Shown: piece by piece, positions 36,444 to 45,067 of the stretch | Layout of the letters: each line of letters opens with the position of its first letter | Numbering within the stretch: position 1 is the stretch's first letter | Assembly: GCF_001431405.1 (NCBI RefSeq) | Contig: NZ_LDJL01000001.1 | Location: forward strand, 124,001 to 188,000 | Origin: Pseudoxanthomonas dokdonensis | Lineage (GTDB): Bacteria > Pseudomonadota > Gammaproteobacteria > Xanthomonadales > Xanthomonadaceae | Length of the DNA stretch: 64,000 nucleotides | Direction: 5' to 3' | Position numbers and translations under genes: made by a program | Notes under the pieces: generated by a model | Database searches by the model: none | Told to the model about the DNA's origin: nothing | Seen by the model: only the letters and a program-made list of their open reading frames with translations

Positions 36444-38465
36444 TTACAGGATGGGGACCAGACCGGCGCCGAAGGCGGTCAGGATACGGGTGTACAGCCA
36501 CTTCGGGCCGACATTGACCTCGGGGAAATCACCGACGGCCTGGTAGCAGCGATGGAAGTCCGGATCCTTGGCCGACAGCGGCGCCGGGCAGTCGGGGCCG
36601 GGCTGGAACTCATAACTGGTGGCGTAGCGCCACGGCCAGACATCGAATATCGGCAGCGCCTCGGAGACCTTGGCCATGCTGTAGTCCAGTCCGGAGAATA
36701 CCGGCGGCTTTTCGCGCGGGGCGATCACCCAGGCGTTGGCTGGCGACATGTCGCGGCGGATGCTGGCTTCCAGCGCATGGGCGAAGGCCGGGTCACGGAT
36801 GATCACCGCGCTTTCGGTGTTGTAGGTCTCCGAACGTGGATCAAAGTTGTGGGTACCGATAACGCCGATGCGACCATCGATGACCATCGACTTGGCATGC
36901 AGGCCCATGCGGATGCCGGCGCGCTTGAGTGGCAGCATCCGTGTCTGCGCGCCACTGCTGAGGAACGAAGGCCGGGTTTCGGCACGCTGCTTGGGCACCA
37001 CCGAACGCGCATCGTCGCTGCCGTCACCGCTGATGGCAGACGCGTGGTAGCTTTCACTTTGGCCATTGCCATTGCCGCCGCGGCTGCCAGGCACCGGTGG
37101 CGAGGCCAGTTCGCTGCGCGCCAGCTGACTGTCGTCATCGTCTGTGTCATCGACGGCCGGCAAATCCTCGGCGGCCACCAGCGCGGCGTAGTCAATCGGC
37201 GCATCGGCCGGGAACGGCTTGTACTCGTAGATATGGAAGCCGAATTCGCGCAGATAGCGGCGCTTGTACTTGAACGACATCGAATACACCACCGGATTGT
37301 CGGTGGCGGCCAGGCTGTTGGTTGATACCAGCACCGTCGGTGGTTGCGCACGCTCGCGCAGGCCGCGGAACATCTCTTGGGCACGATCCGACATCACCAG
37401 GTACGGCGTCTGCAACAACACTTCCTGCTGCGCATCGCTGACCAGCGCTTCCAGCGTGGAGGCGCCAAGCATCTCCATTTCGCCTTCTTTTTCATGCTTC
37501 TGCGGCAAATCGGCAACGTACTCGACATCGCGCACCGCGTAGGCATGCGGCAACAAGCGCGCTTCGATGACGCCGCTGTCGCTGGCCTGGCGTGAGGTTT
37601 CCCGTACCCGCTGCGGGCGCCTGAATGCAGGGTCCGGCAAGCTCGGCACACCGTTCCTGAGCAGGTAGCGACCCACGTCATCCAGACGCTCGGCGGGCAC
37701 GCTGCGCGGTGCCTGCCAGAAGGCCTCGAAGTTGCCCACCATCCCGGCGGCCTCGGGCCCGGCGATCAGCACGTCGCGATCACGGAAGTTGTATTCACCA
37801 TCCCAGTCGTAATAGTCGTCCTGATAATTGCGGCCGCCGGTGATGCCAAGTTCGCCATCGACCACCAGCAGCTTGGTATGCATGCGCTGGTTGAAGCGGC
37901 GGAAACAGCACAGCACGCTGCCGGCATAGTCGAAATAGTTCAGCTTGACCTTGCCGAAGGTCGGGTTGTAGATGCGCATCGAGAAGTTCTCGTGCGCGCC
38001 GGACAAGGCGGCGATGATGTCGAGATCGGCAATCGCCGACAGCTGGTCAATCAACACCCGTACCCGCACGCCACGTCGGGCCGCGGCCAGCAGTTCATCC
38101 AGCACCAGCCGGGCGCTGTCGTCCTTGTCGAAGATATAGGTCTGCAGATCGATTTCACGACGCGCGCTGCGGATCAGGTTCAGCCGTGCCAGCAGCGAGT
38201 CGTGGCCGCTTTCCAGGATGATCGCGTAGTGGCGCGGCGACTGCGGCGTGGACTGGGCCAGGGCGCTCTGGCCCAGCGCATACAACGGCGAATCGAGCGC
38301 GCAGGCATTGGCCTGCCGGCAGTCGATGATCTGCGAGCGCGCCTGCACCGCGATGCTGGCGGCGCGATCATGCTGGGCATGGGTCAGGCTGGCGCAACCG
38401 CCGGCCAGCAACGACAACAGGCACAGCGTCGCGACGCGCGCGAAGTGGAAATAAGCGTGGCCCAT
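36444..38465 (-). CDS. Phospholipase D-family lipoprotein (cardiolipin synthase-like)
   Basis: A 673-aa protein. The signal peptide ends in a lipobox, LLSLLAGGCAS. Two HKD motifs: HTKLLVVDGELGITGGRN near 195 and HAKSMVIDGRIGVIGTHN near 521, so the active site is complete. An acidic, Ser/Gly-rich insert (TDDDDSQLARSE through GGNGNGQSES) at about 440-480 splits the second half. The layout fits ClsC/YmdC-type enzymes, which make cardiolipin from two phospholipids, here on the periplasmic side. It overlaps the YceI gene by one base (TAATG), so the two are coupled. Confidence 0.88.
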   Translation of the reverse strand: MGHAYFHFARVATLCLLSLLAGGCASLTHAQHDRAASIAVQARSQIIDCRQANACALDSPLYALGQSALAQSTPQSPRHYAIILESGHDSLLARLNLIRSARREIDLQTYIFDKDDSARLVLDELLAAARRGVRVRVLIDQLSAIADLDIIAALSGAHENFSMRIYNPTFGKVKLNYFDYAGSVLCCFRRFNQRMHTKLLVVDGELGITGGRNYQDDYYDWDGEYNFRDRDVLIAGPEAAGMVGNFEAFWQAPRSVPAERLDDVGRYLLRNGVPSLPDPAFRRPQRVRETSRQASDSGVIEARLLPHAYAVRDVEYVADLPQKHEKEGEMEMLGASTLEALVSDAQQEVLLQTPYLVMSDRAQEMFRGLRERAQPPTVLVSTNSLAATDNPVVYSMSFKYKRRYLREFGFHIYEYKPFPADAPIDYAALVAAEDLPAVDDTDDDDSQLARSELASPPVPGSRGGNGNGQSESYHASAISGDGSDDARSVVPKQRAETRPSFLSSGAQTRMLPLKRAGIRMGLHAKSMVIDGRIGVIGTHNFDPRSETYNTESAVIIRDPAFAHALEASIRRDMSPANAWVIAPREKPPVFSGLDYSMAKVSEALPIFDVWPWRYATSYEFQPGPDCPAPLSAKDPDFHRCYQAVGDFPEVNVGPKWLYTRILTAFGAGLVPIL

Positions 38466-39055
38466 TACTTGCCGGTCTCTGCCTGCAGGCGGGTTCGCAG
38501 GATGAACACCACGCGATCATTGATCGCCAGTTTCCAGTCGTCCATGTCGTAATCGCTGCGGCGTACCGCGCCGCTGGCGACCACGTCGCAATCCAGGCCC
38601 GGGCGATCGCACTCGGCCGGCAACAGCTCCAGGCTGCGCGGCCGGGCGATGCCACGGATGGTCAGGGTGCCTTTCAGCTCGCCGCCGGTCCGGGCCAGCT
38701 CGGGTGAATGCGGTTCGGAGACAAACACCACCACCGGGTAGCGATCGGCTTCGAAGAACTTGCCGCCGCGCGCCCATTCGCTGTAGCGCGGATAGCCGAT
38801 GATCTCGACGCTGTCGGTGTACATCCGCAGGCTGACCTGCTGGCGACCATCAGGCAGCACCTGCACGGTGCCCTCGTAGCGGTTGAAACGGCCCAGCAGC
38901 TGTTGCCCCCAGCGCGTGCTCAGCTCGAAGCCCAGCTGGGTATGGTTGTTGTCGAACTCCATCTTGTGCGGGGCCTCCGGCAACGGCCCGGCACAGGCGT
39001 CAAAGATGCCCAGCAGGGCCAGTAGACCCGCTGTCAGGACAGGCGATTTGCCCAT
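38465..39055 (-). CDS. YceI-family periplasmic protein
   Basis: A 196-aa exported protein with a signal peptide (residues 1-22). The lipocalin-like YceI fold is recognised by FDNNHTQLGFELSTRWG, GRFNRYEGTVQVL, RYSEWARGGKFFEADRYPVV and the LTIRGIARPRSLEL strand. YceI proteins bind polyisoprenoids or similar lipids and are often stress- or base-induced. The C-terminal half carries two Cys (AECDRPGLDCDV) that could form a disulfide. Co-translation with the phospholipase-D gene suggests a shared envelope-lipid role, which is an inference. Confidence 0.88.
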   Translation of the reverse strand: MGKSPVLTAGLLALLGIFDACAGPLPEAPHKMEFDNNHTQLGFELSTRWGQQLLGRFNRYEGTVQVLPDGRQQVSLRMYTDSVEIIGYPRYSEWARGGKFFEADRYPVVVFVSEPHSPELARTGGELKGTLTIRGIARPRSLELLPAECDRPGLDCDVVASGAVRRSDYDMDDWKLAINDRVVFILRTRLQAETGK

Positions 39056-39059
39056 GTGT

Positions 39060-39536
39060 TCAGGGCCACCAGAAGGCGCTTAGGGTGGCCACTCCGGGTT
39101 CGATGATGGCGTCGGCGGGCAGGCTCAGCACCGCCACGCCAGCGGTGGGCATGCCGCGGTAGTCGCTGGTCTGGCCGCTGTGCATCAGCGCCACCAGCCG
39201 TTCGAAACCGGGGTTGTGGCCCACCATCATCAGCCGCTCGGCGTCGCGCTGGCCGTCCACCAGCCCGGCCAGGGTGCCAGGCGTGGCTTCGTAGATCGCC
39301 GGTTCCAGGCGCTGTTCGACGTAGCCGATGGCGGCCAGCACCGCTTCCAGGGTTTCACGGGTACGCCGCGCCGGCGAGCACAGCACGCAGTCGGGCACCC
39401 AGCCATGTTCCTTCAACCAGCGGCCCGCTGCCTCGGCCTCGGCCAGCCCTTGCGCCGACAATGGCCGATCCATGTCCGACTGGCCGGTGATCGGCGGCTC
39501 GGCATGGGCATGGCGCAGCAGGATGAGTTCTCGCAT
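39060..39536 (-). CDS. sixA: Phosphohistidine phosphatase SixA
   Basis: A 158-aa member of the histidine phosphatase superfamily. The catalytic RHG-type motif is LLRHAHAE with Arg8 and His9. CSPARRTRETLEAVL and MMVGHNPGFERLVALM hold the second Arg and the second catalytic His. Length and order fit SixA, which removes phosphate from histidine-phosphotransfer domains and from the nitrogen PTS protein NPr. It sits between parA and the YceI gene, all minus, with 4 bases to the latter. Confidence 0.9.
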   Translation of the reverse strand: MRELILLRHAHAEPPITGQSDMDRPLSAQGLAEAEAAGRWLKEHGWVPDCVLCSPARRTRETLEAVLAAIGYVEQRLEPAIYEATPGTLAGLVDGQRDAERLMMVGHNPGFERLVALMHSGQTSDYRGMPTAGVAVLSLPADAIIEPGVATLSAFWWP

Positions 39537-39557
39537 CTCGGTGTGTTTCCTTCGGCG

Positions 39558-40190
39558 TTACGCCTTCTTGAGCCACTTGAACAAGGGTTCCCAGTCGGCC
39601 TGATGATCGCGGACCTGCTGGGATCTGTAATCAAACAGGCTGCGACCCAGCCCGGCCATCAATACGTAAGCCTGGGTGTCGCGCAGCTGCGCCACTACCG
39701 GATACGGCCAGCTGTTCAGCATCTCGACCGCCTGTTGCGACGCATTGGTCCAAGGCTTGCTGCGATTGACCACCAGACCGACCGGAAGTTCGCGGCTGTG
39801 TACCCGCGGCACGCTGGCCAGGCTGCTGAGGAAGCCGGACGTCGCATCGATGTCCAGGCCTGACGGCAGCACCGGCACCACCACGGCATCGGCTTCTTCC
39901 AGAAATGGTCCCAGGCTGTCGCCCATGGTCCCGGCGGCGACGTCGATGACCACCCGCTCCACGTCAGGCGGCAGCTGCTTGTGCCAGCCACGCGCGCGAC
40001 TGACCGCAATCGGCAGGACCGCGCTGTCCATGTCGGCACGGCGCTCGGCCCAGCGCATCGATGACCCCTGCGGGTCGGCGTCCACCAATACCGTGCGCTT
40101 GCCATCCAGGGCGAAATTCGCCGCCAGATTGGTTGCCAGCGTCGTCTTGCCTGCACCGCCCTTGGAGCTGGCGACCAGAATCGTCTTCAT
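39558..40190 (-). CDS. Orphan ParA/MinD-family ATPase
   Basis: A 210-aa P-loop ATPase. The deviant Walker A is SKGGAGKTTL at 9-18 with both signature lysines, the switch I region LVDADPQGSSMRW lies near 36-48 and the Walker B region VVIDVAAGT near 85. No ParB gene or obvious cargo gene is adjacent, and it is too short for a chromosomal ParA with an N-terminal HTH. VirC1-like or McdA-like positioning ATPases have this form. Codon use matches the chromosome. The partner protein is unknown; SixA downstream and the secreted protein upstream give no hint. Confidence 0.88.
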   Translation of the reverse strand: MKTILVASSKGGAGKTTLATNLAANFALDGKRTVLVDADPQGSSMRWAERRADMDSAVLPIAVSRARGWHKQLPPDVERVVIDVAAGTMGDSLGPFLEEADAVVVPVLPSGLDIDATSGFLSSLASVPRVHSRELPVGLVVNRSKPWTNASQQAVEMLNSWPYPVVAQLRDTQAYVLMAGLGRSLFDYRSQQVRDHQADWEPLFKWLKKA

Positions 40191-40289
40191 GCGCTCACCT
40201 CGTTGCCCGGGGAACCCGCAGGGTACACCGACAGGCGTGGCAGGGTGAATGCGCTGGCGGAAATGTGTCGACGAGTCCGGTCGCAGCCG

Positions 40290-41654
40290 TCAAGGTGCGC
40301 TCTGGCTGGCGCCCGGATACGGCCAGTCATCGCCCAGCATGGCCTGCTCGGTCTTATCGGCCGGCTGCCAGTCCGCTGGCGCCGTGTCAGCTATTGCGTT
40401 GGATGCCCGCCAGTCATCGGTGGCCGCGCCAAGGCCACGGCTCAGCACCATGTCGCAGAAGCGCGACTTGCCAGCAGCGGTCGGGTTCGCCTGCATCTGC
40501 GCTTCGTACCACAGGAACTGGCGCAGTTGCTGCTGCCACTGCTGGCGCCGTTGGCGGTCGGTTTCCAGACCAACCCGCAGCTGTGCCGCTTCCTTCTTCA
40601 CGATGAACGATTGCCCGCTGTCGGCCAGCAATGATGCCACCTGGATGCAGTCACGCCGTAGCCGATTCTGCCCTGACGCGTCAGCCAGCGGCTCACAGGC
40701 CTGCTTGACCGGCTGCCACAGGATGTCGTGCTCGGCAGCCTGCAACTCGACGGTCGCCATCATCATCATGCTGATGTTCAAGGCCCGCGGCACCTCGGCG
40801 ACATCCGTTCCCAGCATGCTGTACTGCAGATACGTCGCCATGTCCGCATCCATGTCCGGCAACGTCAGCTCGCGGCTCAATCCATAAAGCGCGGCGACGA
40901 TGTCCTGGTTGAAGTTATGGTAGCGGTCGGCCCTGGCTGCCTGATGCAGCCACTTGCGGCGCGCCCTGTCGTCCGCATGGGCCATCGCCAGTAACGCGAC
41001 CGCGGCGTTGTCAGGCTGCTGGCGCTCCAGTTCCAGCATCGCTTGCGGATTGGATGGGCATTCGGCATCAGCGGCATCACAACTGCCAGCGGCATACCAG
41101 GCCACCCAGGGATCCCACGGGCGCATCGCTTCAGCCTTGTCCAGCCAGCCATTGGTCTCACAGTGCTGCCTGGTGACCGGCCGGCCATCGCTGCCACCCT
41201 GGTCCTCGAACATGTCACACCACAGCTGGGCCAGCAGCAGGTTCCTCGCACCACCGCGCTCGGCAATACGCGGTCCCAGCGCTTTTAATTCCTGCAGATA
41301 AGCCTCCATCCAGGCGGACAAGCGCTCTTCGACAGCCGGGTCATCGATGATCCGTTGCAAATCGGCCAGTTGCGCCAGCGTCAGATCCATCATCGATGCC
41401 GGCAGTCCATTCACCCGCGACACGTCCAGCCCCCGCAGCGCCGGGATTGAATTGCCGCCATCGGCCGGCGACGATGCAACCAGATCGGCAATCTGCCGCA
41501 GGGTCATGTTGCGGACGCTTTCCGGCAGTTCGTCCAGTTGCTGCTGGCTCAGCAGATCCAGTGGCACCGGCCCGGCGCTTGCACCAAACGATGCCAATGC
41601 CAGCCAGCCTGCGGCCAGCCAGGCCATCAACCGCGGCTTGGGAAAGATATTCAT
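40290..41654 (-). CDS. Large exported protein of unknown function
   Basis: A 454-aa protein with a clear signal peptide (MNIFPKPRLMAWLAAGWLALASFGASA). The mature part is helical and acidic, with several paired Cys (WCDMFEDQ, HCETNG, SCDAADAECPS, KQACEPLA, RRDCIQ), suggesting periplasmic disulfides. Internal helix pairs (LLDLLSQQQLDELPESVRNMTLRQIADL; MMDLTLAQLADLQRIIDD, here cut) recall Sel1/TPR-like folding without a clean repeat. ATG 41654 or 41657 are both possible. I do not recognise the family. It diverges from the AAA ATPase gene. Confidence 0.7.
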   Translation of the reverse strand: MNIFPKPRLMAWLAAGWLALASFGASAGPVPLDLLSQQQLDELPESVRNMTLRQIADLVASSPADGGNSIPALRGLDVSRVNGLPASMMDLTLAQLADLQRIIDDPAVEERLSAWMEAYLQELKALGPRIAERGGARNLLLAQLWCDMFEDQGGSDGRPVTRQHCETNGWLDKAEAMRPWDPWVAWYAAGSCDAADAECPSNPQAMLELERQQPDNAAVALLAMAHADDRARRKWLHQAARADRYHNFNQDIVAALYGLSRELTLPDMDADMATYLQYSMLGTDVAEVPRALNISMMMMATVELQAAEHDILWQPVKQACEPLADASGQNRLRRDCIQVASLLADSGQSFIVKKEAAQLRVGLETDRQRRQQWQQQLRQFLWYEAQMQANPTAAGKSRFCDMVLSRGLGAATDDWRASNAIADTAPADWQPADKTEQAMLGDDWPYPGASQSAP

Positions 41655-41826
41655 CATCGACAGTGGGTTGGGAATAGATCCGGCCACAGTAGCGCCGGCG
41701 CGGCTGGATTGATTTGCAACAAATTGCAGAACGACCAATGGTTGCTGCGGGTGCCGGCGCCGGTGCAGCCGTGGCCGTGGCCGTGGCGGCTTTGCTATGG
41801 TGGCGTCCCCAAGGAATGTGACCCGC

Positions 41827-43329
41827 ATGAGCGAGCTCCAGGACCTCAGCGCGCTGATCCGCGCCAACACCCCGTTGATTGTCATCGAGACCCAGGACGA
41901 GGCCCAGGTGGTGGGTCTGTTCCGGCAGGCGCTGTCGCAGGTGTGGCGGGCGCTGTATCGCTGGACGATTACCGAAGGCCTGCGCCGCATCGACATGGAC
42001 CGCGAGGACGAGCCGTTCGGCCCGCCCGATGCCAGCGCCGCATTGCAGGCGATGAAGATGGCCGACCAGCGTGGCATCTACCTGCTGCTGGATTTCCATC
42101 CCTACCTCGGCTATGCCAGCAGCCAGCGGGCGCTGCGCGATATCGCCCAGCGCCGCCATTGCCTGCCGCACGTGGTGGTGCTGGTCGGGGCCAGGATTGA
42201 ATTGCCGGAGGAACTGGAAGCGCTGGCGGTACGCTTCAACCCGCGCCTGCCCGATGCCCACGCGCTGCTGAAAATGGTCCGCGAAGAAGCCCAGGCGTAC
42301 GCCCAGGAGCACGGCGGCAAACGGGTCGAGGTCGACGATCAGGTGGTCCAGCAGATCCTGCGCAACCTGCAGGGCCTCAGCCTGACCGACGCCCGCCGCA
42401 TCGCCCGCCAGCTGATCTATGCCGATGGCGCGCTGGGCGCCAACGATCTGCCACAGCTGGCCAGGCTGAAGTTCGAACTGCTCAACCGCAGCGGTCATCT
42501 GCACTACGAATACGATGCCGCGCAATTCGCCGACGTCGCCGGCGCCAGCAAGCTGAAGCGCTGGATCGAGCTGCGCCGCGACATCTTCGTCTCCGGCAAC
42601 CCGCCACCCGGGCTGGACCTGCCCAAGGGGGTACTGCTGCTGGGCGTGCAGGGCTGCGGCAAATCGATGCTGGCCAAGGCCATCGCCGCCGGCTTCGGGG
42701 TGCCGCTGCTGCGGCTGGACTTCGGCACCTTGTATGACAAGTTCCACGGCGAAACCGAAAAGAACCTGCGCGCCGCGCTGGCCTCGGCCGAGCAACTGGC
42801 GCCGTGTGTGCTGTGGATTGATGAAATTGAAAAAGGCCTGGCCAGTGGTGGCGAGGACGGCGGCGTCTCCCGGCGCGTGCTGGGCTATCTGCTGACCTGG
42901 ATGGCCGAGCGCCAGGCCGGCGCCCGCGCTGGCAAGGGACCGGTGTTCCTGGTCGCCACCGCCAACCAGGTCCAGGAACTGCCCGCCGAGCTGCTGCGCA
43001 AAGGCCGCTTCGACGAGATTTTCTTCGTCGATCTGCCTGGCCCGCAAGCGCGCGCGGAGATCCTGCAGGTGCATCTGCGCAAACGCCGTCTGGCCCTCGA
43101 CACGTTCAACCTGTCGGCCCTGGCGGCCGCCTGCGAGGGATTTTCCGGTGCCGAGATCGAACAGGCCATCGTGGCAGCGCTATACGTGGCCCATGCCGAA
43201 TCGCGCAGCCTGGACACCGACCTGCTGATGACCGAAATCCGCGCCACCCGACCGCTGTCGGTGATCATGAAGGAACAGGTGGATGCCCTGCGCGAATGGG
43301 CCGGCGAGCGGACCGTGCCCGCGGATTGA
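41827..43329 (+). CDS. AAA-family ATPase, Ycf46-like
   Basis: A 500-aa protein of the type first seen as chloroplast Ycf46. The N-terminal half (to about 240) resembles a degenerate ATPase: IVIETQDEAQVVGLF and IYLLLDFHPYL correspond to P-loop and Walker B positions without the key residues. The C-terminal AAA domain is intact: Walker A GVQGCGKS near 275, Walker B VLWIDEIEKGL near 328, sensor FLVATANQ and Arg-finger area RKGRFDEIFF. Start 41827 (MSELQDL) is preferred over 41797. Roles reported for cyanobacterial members involve CO2 uptake; in this organism the role is unknown. Confidence 0.88.
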   Translation: MSELQDLSALIRANTPLIVIETQDEAQVVGLFRQALSQVWRALYRWTITEGLRRIDMDREDEPFGPPDASAALQAMKMADQRGIYLLLDFHPYLGYASSQRALRDIAQRRHCLPHVVVLVGARIELPEELEALAVRFNPRLPDAHALLKMVREEAQAYAQEHGGKRVEVDDQVVQQILRNLQGLSLTDARRIARQLIYADGALGANDLPQLARLKFELLNRSGHLHYEYDAAQFADVAGASKLKRWIELRRDIFVSGNPPPGLDLPKGVLLLGVQGCGKSMLAKAIAAGFGVPLLRLDFGTLYDKFHGETEKNLRAALASAEQLAPCVLWIDEIEKGLASGGEDGGVSRRVLGYLLTWMAERQAGARAGKGPVFLVATANQVQELPAELLRKGRFDEIFFVDLPGPQARAEILQVHLRKRRLALDTFNLSALAAACEGFSGAEIEQAIVAALYVAHAESRSLDTDLLMTEIRATRPLSVIMKEQVDALREWAGERTVPAD

Positions 43330-43365
43330 TGGCCGGCGAACCACGGTTGATCTTCTCGCGGAAAC

Positions 43366-43387
43366 AAAGTGTGCCGCTGGCACTTCA
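43366..43387. terminator. Small hairpin between the AAA ATPase gene and benE
   Basis: AAGTGTGCC-gct-GGCACTT forms a short stem with one bulge between convergent genes. No T run; weak support. Confidence 0.35.
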
Positions 43388-43400
43388 GTAGCGAGACGGA

Positions 43401-44591
43401 CTAGCCGCCGCGCGAACGACGCAACATCAACAGCGCGGCGACGCCGGCCAGCAGGCCCCAGAAGGCCGAGCCGATACCCGCCAGCGACAGCCCGGAGGCG
43501 GTGACCAGGAAGGTGATCAAGGCCGCTTCGCGATCCTGTTCATCACGCAGCGCCGCGGTCAGGCTGCCGCCGAGGGTGCCGAGCAGGGCGATGCCGGCGA
43601 TGGCCATGATCAGTTCTTTCGGGAAGGCGGCGAATACCGCCACCACGGTCGCACCGAACAGACCCAGCAGGATGTAGAAAACTCCGGCGGCCATCGACGC
43701 CACGTAGCGACGCTGCATGTCTTCGTGCGCTTCGCGGCCCATGCAGATGGCGGCGGTGATCGCGGCCAGATTGAGTGCGAATGCACCGAATGGTGCCAGC
43801 AGCAGGTTGGCCACGCCGGTCCACCCAATGACCGGCGAAATCGGTATCGGATAGCCGGAGGCGCGGATCACCGCGACACCCGGCAGGTTCTGCGAGGCCA
43901 TGGTGACCATGAACAATGGAATGGCGATGCCGAAGACGGCCGCCAGCGAAAACGTCGGCATGATGAAGATCGGCCTGGCCCATTGCAGTGCCAGTCCCTG
44001 CAACGGCAACAAGCCCTGCGCGGCGGCGATCGCCATGCCGGCCAGCAGGGTCAGGATGACGGCGTAGCGCGGCCACCAGCGCCGTGCCAGCAGATAGGCG
44101 ACCAGCATCGACAATGCCAGCAACAGCCGCGTCTGCATGGCGACGAATACATCCAGGCCAAAGCGAAGCAGCACTCCGGCCAGCATCGCCGACGCCAGCG
44201 ACAACGGGATGCGGTTGAGCAGGCGCTCGAACAGGCGTGAAAAACCGGATATCGCAATCAATGCCGCCGACAACACGAACGCACCGATGGCATCGGACAG
44301 CGGCAAGCCGGCGACACTGCTGATCAGCATCGCCGCGCCCGGGGTCGACCAGGCAGTGACCACCGGCATCCGGTAGTACCAGGACAGTCCCAGACAGGTC
44401 ATGCCCATGCCCAGCCCCAGTGCCCACATCCAGGAGCTGATCTCGGCCGCTGACGCACCGAGTGTCTGCGCGGCCTGGAAGACGATGGCGGCCGAGCTGG
44501 CGAATCCGACCAGAACGGTGACGAATCCCGCCGCCACCGCCGAGAACGACAGATCCCGCCAGCGTGCGCCCGGCGCGGCCGATATCGACAT
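43401..44591 (-). CDS. benE: Benzoate/H+ symporter-family transporter
   Basis: A 396-aa inner-membrane protein with about twelve helices, of the BenE family (related to nucleobase transporters). Landmarks: VTVLVGFASSAAIVFQAAQTLG, STPGAAMLISSV in the half-helix substrate region, and MVTMASQNLPGVAVIRASGY. No benzoate catabolic genes are nearby, so the true substrate may be another aromatic or hydrophobic acid. It is convergent with the AAA ATPase gene. Confidence 0.9.
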   Translation of the reverse strand: MSISAAPGARWRDLSFSAVAAGFVTVLVGFASSAAIVFQAAQTLGASAAEISSWMWALGLGMGMTCLGLSWYYRMPVVTAWSTPGAAMLISSVAGLPLSDAIGAFVLSAALIAISGFSRLFERLLNRIPLSLASAMLAGVLLRFGLDVFVAMQTRLLLALSMLVAYLLARRWWPRYAVILTLLAGMAIAAAQGLLPLQGLALQWARPIFIMPTFSLAAVFGIAIPLFMVTMASQNLPGVAVIRASGYPIPISPVIGWTGVANLLLAPFGAFALNLAAITAAICMGREAHEDMQRRYVASMAAGVFYILLGLFGATVVAVFAAFPKELIMAIAGIALLGTLGGSLTAALRDEQDREAALITFLVTASGLSLAGIGSAFWGLLAGVAALLMLRRSRGG

Positions 44592-44627
44592 CAGCAGTAC
44601 GCCGTCAGCGCACGCACGCCATCAGGG

Positions 44628-44981
44628 TCATGGCTTCTGCTTGGCAAACTCGGCATTCAGATCGAACACCAGCCGGCCGATTTCCGGCGTCAGGCAGGTG
44701 TTGAAATTGGTCGTCGCCCGGCACTTGGCATCGACCTGATCGGCGCGCTGCTTGAGGCCGGCATCGGCCAGCACCTGGCGGGTTTTCTTGAAGCAGGCTT
44801 CGGCCGGCGAACCATTGGTCATCTGGCCGTGGCGGGCAATGCACCAGGTCATCGCGCTGGCCAGGCCGGCGGAATTGAGCGAATACAGTGACGGGCTGGC
44901 CTGGTTGGCCGCCGGTGCTTTCTGCGCGTAGGCGGCGCCCATGCTGCTGAGCAGGACGATCATCAGGAAACAACGACGCAT
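44628..44981 (-). CDS. Small exported protein with four cysteines
   Basis: A 117-aa protein with a signal peptide (MRRCFLMIVLLSSMGAAYAQ). The mature region has four Cys (TWCIARHG, AEACFKKT, DAKCRATT, NTCLTPEI) placed as two likely disulfides in a helical bundle. ATG 44981 has AAGGAG 6 bases upstream, so the longer frame is rejected. It may be periplasmic. I do not recognise the family; it lies just upstream of benE on the same strand. Confidence 0.75.
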   Translation of the reverse strand: MRRCFLMIVLLSSMGAAYAQKAPAANQASPSLYSLNSAGLASAMTWCIARHGQMTNGSPAEACFKKTRQVLADAGLKQRADQVDAKCRATTNFNTCLTPEIGRLVFDLNAEFAKQKP

Positions 44982-45067
44982 GGCGAACTCCTTGGCGGCA
45001 ACGTCCCGCATTCTAGCGCGCGCTGCCGGCCATCCCCGGCCAGCCCGGCCCGGCGTGCAGCGTGGGG

